Source: Beta vulgaris subsp. vulgaris
Taxonomy: Eukaryota; Streptophyta; Magnoliopsida; Caryophyllales; Amaranthaceae
Direction: 5' to 3'
Assembly: GCF_026745355.1 (NCBI RefSeq)
Contig: NC_079206.1
Span: forward strand, 21,569,399-21,633,398
DNA: 64,000 nt
Of this stretch, positions 58,401-64,000 are shown in pieces. Both the position numbers and the translations under genes were made by a program. The notes beneath the pieces were generated by a model. The model searched no databases, had not been told where the DNA came from, and saw only the letters and a list, made by a program, of their open reading frames with translations. Each line of letters begins with the position of its first letter. The first letter of the stretch is position 1.

Positions 58401-59887
58401 AATTTCTACGGGATTTATGGTGATTGGAGGGAGTTTTGTTTTCCTATAACTTCCAAATTTATGATGGAGGTTACAAATCTTGGTTTAATCTCCTAACTTA
58501 TGGTGAAGGTTACAAGCTTTTAATTTTTGAAAGTTAAGTACTACCTATTCTACTCCTATAAATACCCCATACCTTAAGCCATCTTTTCCACACAAAAACT
58601 TTGAAGAATCCATAATCTCTTACTTCAAAGTTCTTCTTTCTCTTCCGATCTATTATAGTTTTATATTTCTTATTCATGTTTCAATTTTCTATGGTTTAAG
58701 AAAAATATTTTCATATTTTACTCAAAAATATTATGTTCATGATAGGTCATTCATGTCTAAATTCATGATTTAAGTTCATGTGGTAAATTACTTATTGGTT
58801 GGTTATGAGAAAGCTCAAGTATAAGAACTAGTGAAGATACTAGTATACTTTGTGCAAGATCAAGGTACGTTATGTAGCTAGATCTTTTAAATATGTTTTA
58901 TGTGAAGTTGTTTATTGATTTAATGGTTCAATTGGTTTAGAAATTTGGTTTGAAATGATTACAATATTTTACTATTCACTCTTGGAAGTGAAAAGAATGA
59001 ATGATTTTATCAATCATTTTTATATAGAAGTTTTGTTATCCTTTTTGGAAAATTAATTATTTTTACAAGGAAAGGTTGATTGGTTTTTATGAACTTTGAA
59101 TGTTCAAAAAGTTGTTTATGAGGAAAGGAGGTTTATTCATGACTTACAAGTCATATTATCATTATTTCCGCTTGATTAATATCAAGAGATTCAAAGTCCA
59201 CTTGTTGGCAATTATAGTTACCCCTTAATATAGCTCTGTGATGGGATGACTAGCTTGGGGTGTGCACACTTAGCAAAATAGAGGGGAGATAAGAAGAGGA
59301 ATTGTTTTCAGAATTATTTTTAATCCAAGTGGTTTGGAAAGAGTTTGTTCTTAAAAGGCTATTCTTGAATTATTATTTAAGTGTTTGGAAAGAGTTTGTT
59401 CTTAAAATGTTATTCTTGAATTATTATTAAGTGTTTGAAAATAGTTATTCTTAAAGAGTTATTCTTGAATTATTGGTGATGGAGTTTTCGAAACGAAAAA
59501 TTGTTACGAACTAACAAATGTGTTACTTATCTAGTACATTTCGTACTCAGTTTTATACTGACACGCATTTTCTTTTTCCTATTTGGCTTTGCCCTGTTTA
59601 CCTTTTTGGTAAGCAGATTTGCAGGTGAATTTTGAATGTGCATGGGAGCATACTAGGAAGGGATCTTCACCTAGATTAGAGTGTTTCATTTATTTGTTTT
59701 GAGACTATTTACTTTTATTAATAAAGAAGTATTATTATTTTTGGTTAAAGTCTTCCGCCGCAAGTTATTTTGGTTAGTTAGTAGTTGGTTGCCGAAAGAG
59801 TGTTAGTCACGTGGCGGTAATACACCTAAATTACTCAAATATTATTTATAAATTATTTATTTAAAAGTGAGTAATTTGGGGTGTACA
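58398..59887 (+). mobile_element. 5' LTR of a chromovirus-like Ty3/gypsy element
   Basis: The right edge is set by GGGGTGTACA directly before a primer-binding site. A TATA box TATAAATA lies at 58557-58564. The left edge is placed where CACTA similarity ends, near a TG at 58398, so it is approximate. The region 59325-59470 has a repeated TTGTTCTTAAAA / TTATTCTTGAATTATT motif in about three copies. The 3' LTR would be outside the window. Confidence 0.7.
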
Positions 59888-59890
59888 AAG

Positions 59891-59902
59891 TGGTATCAGT
59901 TT
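59891..59902 (+). promoter_or_regulatory. Primer-binding site (tRNA-Met type)
   Basis: TGGTATCAG three bases after the LTR end matches the start of the initiator-Met tRNA primer site (TGGTATCAGAGC) used by many plant LTR elements; the following bases have diverged. Confidence 0.65.
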
Positions 59903-60084
59903 TTCAGGTCTTGAAAAGATAAAAGTTGAACTTTAAAATTGATGGTAGACATAAGATGGGAATATAGAGTTTCGCATTTGCATTCTAAATTGTTTTTGTT
60001 AAGTTATATTTTTTTCTTTTGACGATTTGTATAGATGCATCTTGCTAGTCCACAAAAAGTATATATATATTTATATATTTTATT

Positions 60085-61740
60085 TTTGGAAAGATGAAGG
60101 GTGTAGATATGTTGGGGTGTCAAGCTCTGTCTAGGATTAGGAAGGCTCTCCCCGACGCTGTGGGTAACTTCCTTACCTGGGAGTTATAATCACCTTGGCT
60201 ATTCTATATCTTGAAATCAAGTACACTTTAAAATTTTTGAAATAAATATTTTAAGCCATAGTGGTGCATCTAGTACAAATCTTAAATATATTTTTTATTA
60301 TAATATTAGTATTACTTTTATGATATTCTTGTAATATTTCAATTCTTTGTGTTTTATATGATGTTGTTGGAAGTTGAAGGAAAAAGTTTATGTTATTCCC
60401 TATATATGGGATAACAAGGAGTTGATGTATTGGTGAGCAAATAGTAGTACTATATGGATCTTTTTTTTACCTCTCGAAAATACTCAGGCCAGTTTGATTA
60501 TATGGCCATTGATGAGCTGGAGAATGTTATTAAGATAGACTATGTACCAGAGTTTGAAGTCTTCAGTAACCTAGACATGTATAGTTTTGTTTTGGCCATG
60601 AAGCCTAATTGTCTTAAAATATTTTGAGTACACTTAAATATTTAGTAGTTGTTATGTATAAGGCAAATATTTGCCATGATATATAAAGTATGTGATTGCT
60701 ATGTTTTGAACTAGTTATATTTACATGTTTATTGAATTCTTTGGTAGTTACACAGATGTTCTATGAATGTTTGTTGAGATTTATCCTCAAACCACTTATA
60801 TCTAGCAGAATGCAGAAAAAGGAGGGAGTATAAGTTCTATGGTTAGTAGGCTAGAAAGATAACTGAAAACATCACTCAGGTGATAGTATAAGAAGTCAAG
60901 CAGAGTAGACAATAGTTTTGTGAGGTCTTTAAGAGGGTAGCAGTTGTCAAACCTCGACTTATCCGGAAAAGAGGACCCACTAGCTTAGAAAACTGTCGAG
61001 AATTCGATAATATTTTTATGCCATAGTGTGCCCTGAAAACCTTAGAGTTAATAAATGTTGTTTATTATTTGAGAGATGCGGTAGACCTATGGTAGAAACA
61101 AAGAAAAGATGATCTTTTATCCGGACTTTAGGTGGAACAAGTTTAAAGAGGCCTTCAAGACTAAGTTCTATCCTCCGTACTTAATTAAGGAAGCAAAAGG
61201 CTATGAAGTTCACCAATCTGAGGATGAGGACTATGTCTGTTAATGAGTATTATAGCAAATTTTTGGGGTTAATGAGGTTCACACCTGAGATACTACCATC
61301 TGAGACTTTGAAGGCCCAAAGGTTTGAGCAAGGGTTAACCTTAACTCTCCAAAGTAAGTGGAGGAGTAACTTTTGAGACTCTTGATGAAATTTATGGTAG
61401 AGTGCTCACTTATATGGATTAAAGGAAGAGAGCTTGAAGGACTTCCTCTGGGAAAAGAGGAAGTATACAACAATGGGAACCAACAAATGAGATAAGAAGC
61501 CTAAGCCAATGGTGGATTTAAACTGAGAAAGACAATAGGTACCTAGTCGAAGCCTAATGGGAACCAAGGTAATGGGAAGAAAGTGAGGAACTTTTTCTGC
61601 AAAAGGTGTGATAAGAATACACTGGAAAGATTGTCAAGGCAACTTGGTGACATGCCATTATTGTCAGAAATTGGGACACCGTGAGTAGGAGTCTTTAAAA
61701 AGCTGGTGGAGAACCTGCATCAAACCTGACCCGAGTAGTA
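60085..61740 (+). pseudogene. gag region of the chromovirus-like element (decayed)
   Basis: No long frame survives. Recognisable pieces are a stretch at about 61115-61330 corresponding to the retrotransposon gag fold (FRWNKFKEAFKTKFYPPYL in one frame) and the zinc knuckle at about 61645-61690, NLVTCHYCQKLGHRE, with the C-x2-C-x4-H spacing. Stops and frameshifts are frequent, so this gag cannot form particles. Confidence 0.6.
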
Positions 61741-61839
61741 AGGCCTCAGAATGACAAAAGTTAGCTCTTTCCAATGCTGGTGTTAAACAGGGATGGGGAA
61801 TCAGTCTAAAGGCAGAGTTTTCATCATGAACCGCCGTGA

Positions 61840-62370
61840 GGCTCAGAATGTTTCTGAGGTAGTAGTTGGAACCTTTTTCATTAATTCCTTGTCTGTCAAA
61901 GTGTTATTTGATTCAGGAGCATCTCATTCATTTATTTCTAGCACTTTAGTAGAAAAGCTCCATTAAGCAGTCCAGTGTCTATTTCATTAAAATTCATTGC
62001 CATCAGGGAAAGTGTTTAATTGTACTAGGTTGCATAGTCAAGTACCTTTAATGATAGTAGGGGTGAACTTTCCATCCGACCTAGTTATGTTTGATTTGTC
62101 AGACCTTGATGTAGTTTGGGGATGGATTGGTTGGGAAGATTCAAGGCTCATATTGATTGTGAGGCCTAGAAGGTGTCCTTAGTCGGTCCCAAGAAAGAAA
62201 GGGTGACTTATAGGAAGCTTGGGAAGGAGAACAAAATGAAGATAGTGCCTGCGATGAGAATTCAATCTTATGTGAAGAAGGGGTGCCATTATTCTTATGT
62301 GGAGTTCAGAGGATTGAAAAGGAAGATGAGAATAGGGAGATCCCAGTCGTATCTGAGTTTCCTGATGTGT
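61840..62370 (+). pseudogene. Protease region of the chromovirus-like element (broken)
   Basis: LSVKVLFDSGASHSFIS at about 61892-61942 has the aspartic protease D-S-G triad. The following part (VVGTF before it; VNFPSDLVMFDLSDLDV after it, 62065-62110) is in the expected order, but frameshifts split it, and the usual ILGMDWL landmark reads VWGWIGW. Confidence 0.7.
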
Positions 62371-62374
62371 TCCT

Positions 62375-63957
62375 GAAGAGAAACCGGGTGTGCCACCGGT
62401 TAGGGATCTTGAGTTTATCGTAGACTTGATGCCAGGAATCAGACCTATTTCAAAGGCTCCGTATAGAATGACTCCAGCTGAGATGAAAGAGTTTTTAGTT
62501 GGAGGAGTTATTAGAAAAAGGGTATATAAGAACTAGTTCGTTTCCTAGGGGTGCACTTGTATTCTTCGTGAAAAAGAAGGATGGTAGTTTGAGGTTGTGC
62601 ATTGATTAACGGGAGTTGAACAATGTGACGGATTAAGAATAAGTATCCGCTTCCGAGAATGATGATTTATTTGACCAGTTGAAAGGATCGGGAATTTTCT
62701 CGAAGATAGATTTGAGGTTTGGTTATCACCAATTGAGGATTGCTGAGGGTGATATTCCTAAGACTGCGTTTAGGACGCGGTATGTTCACTATGAGTTCAC
62801 AGTGATGTCGTTTGGTCTAACTAACGCACCTGCAGTGTTCATGGATTTGATGCATAGGGTTTTCAGGCCATACTTGGATAAATATGTGGTTGTGTTTATA
62901 GATGATATTTTGATATATTCAAAGGATATGAGCTTTTATAAGCTGCATTTGAGGGAAGTTTTGTCGACCCTAAGAGAGCATAAGTTGTACGCCAAGCTCT
63001 CTAAGTGTGAGTTTTGTTTAGATGAGGTTGCATTTTTAGGACATGTTATCTCAAAGGAAGGAGTTTCGTTGGATCCTACTACGATTCAAGCGGTGCGCGA
63101 GTGGCCAACACCGAAGACGGTGTCTGATATAAGGAGTTTCCTTGGGCCAGCTGGTTACTATCGAAGATTTGTAAAGGATTTCTCAAAGATATCGAGACGA
63201 ATGACTAGCCTTATGAAGAAAGAATGTAAGTTTGTCTCGACTCCGGAGTGTGAGGATGTTTTTCCGTCGTTAAAGGAAAGGTTGACTACAACACCTGTTT
63301 TGGCTCTACTTGATGAAAGTCAGCAGTATGATGTTTATAGTGATACTTCCAAATTTGGGTTAGGGTGTGTATTGATGCAGAACCGGAAGGTCATCGCTTA
63401 TGCTTCTAGGCAGTTAAAACTATATGAGGTGAATTATCCAACCTATGATCTTGAATTAGTTGTAATAGTGTTTGCTTTGAAGATATAGCGACACTACTTG
63501 TATGGGGCAACGTGTAAGTTGTACACGAATCATAAGAGCCTAAAATATATTTTCACTCAGAAGGAGTTGAACATAAGGCAGAGGAGGTGGTTGGAGTTGA
63601 TCAAGGATTATGATATGGAGATCCAGTATCATGAAGGGAAAGCTAATGTTGTTGCTGATGCATTGAGTCAAAAGTCGAGTCATTCAGCTAATGCAATGGT
63701 ACTGCCAAGTCAGTTATGTGTCGAGTTTCAGAAAATTGGAGGTACTAGAAGAAGGCGGTGTTGAAGAATTGTTGGGTTCTTTGCCAGTTCAACCCTCAAT
63801 CTATGATGTAATTAGGGAGGGTCAATCAAAGGATGAAAAGTTAGAAAAGATTCGAGAGAAGATCCAGGATGGTCAGTTATCAGATTTCCAGATAGTCGTG
63901 ATGGAAGTATTCGGTTCAAGGCGAGGTGGTGTATACCAAGTAATAGCGAAGAGTTGA
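62375..63957 (+). pseudogene. Reverse transcriptase and RNase H of the chromovirus-like element
   Basis: After PGVPPVRDLEFIVDLMPGIR (62385) and frameshifts at about 62500-62680, an open frame of 269 codons starts at 62679: [33 protein letters not shown], the catalytic box [31 protein letters not shown] and the connection. RNase H begins at [20 protein letters not shown] at 63486-63488 splits the domain; it resumes as [20 protein letters not shown] and ends [15 protein letters not shown]. The next part, up to integrase, runs off the right edge. The organisation suggests the Tekay/Del group, judged from RT style only. Confidence 0.85.
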
Positions 63958-64000
63958 AGCGAAAATTAATTGAAGAAGCTCATAGCTCACCTTATTCATT

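Overview
The window is nuclear DNA of a flowering plant, almost certainly a eudicot: intron-rich genes with GT-AG introns in AT-rich sequence, a long intronless PPR gene, and a dense layer of plant transposons (Ty3/gypsy, CACTA, Stowaway, PIF/Harbinger and hAT-like) that take up roughly half of it. I cannot name the species. A member of the Caryophyllales is a guess from the style of the repeats only.

Layout. 1-1475: first coding exon of a maspardin-like gene (minus strand) that runs off the left edge. About 2.9-5.7 kb: an LTR-like block split by a hAT-like element. 5.7-6.1 kb: a nuclear copy of mitochondrial cox3/sdh4 DNA. 7.1-10.9 kb: a decayed, internally deleted Tat-type Ty3/gypsy element (minus). 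11.7-13.1 kb: a Stowaway element holding a CACTA element. 15.5-17.9 kb: a PPR gene (plus). 19.6-34.0 kb: a complete 21-exon EDR2-like gene (plus), 725 codons, reconstructed with every exon phase consistent. 35-37 kb: degenerate direct repeats. 37.3-39.7 kb: CACTA-type ends enclosing broken pieces of an ornithine carbamoyltransferase gene and a G-rich minisatellite. 41.2-49.3 kb: a complete nine-exon chloroplast DUF1995/LPA3-like gene (minus), 308 codons, with a duplicated 3' flank and a 1.2-kb PIF/Harbinger-like element in its largest intron. 51.0-64.0 kb: repeat-only DNA, made of a CACTA element holding a solo LTR, a Tat-type retroelement (minus), a CACTA end, and the 5' LTR and gag-pol part of a chromovirus-like Ty3/gypsy element (plus) that runs off the right edge.

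The four host genes (maspardin-like, PPR, EDR2-like, LPA3-like) share no evident pathway and look like an ordinary plant gene neighbourhood enlarged by transposons. No new defence or biosynthetic system is visible. The most notable items are the ornithine carbamoyltransferase fragments between CACTA ends, a GC-AG intron in the EDR2-like gene that also carries a long inverted-repeat element, the cox3/sdh4 transfer abutting an LTR terminus, and several insertions datable by nesting.
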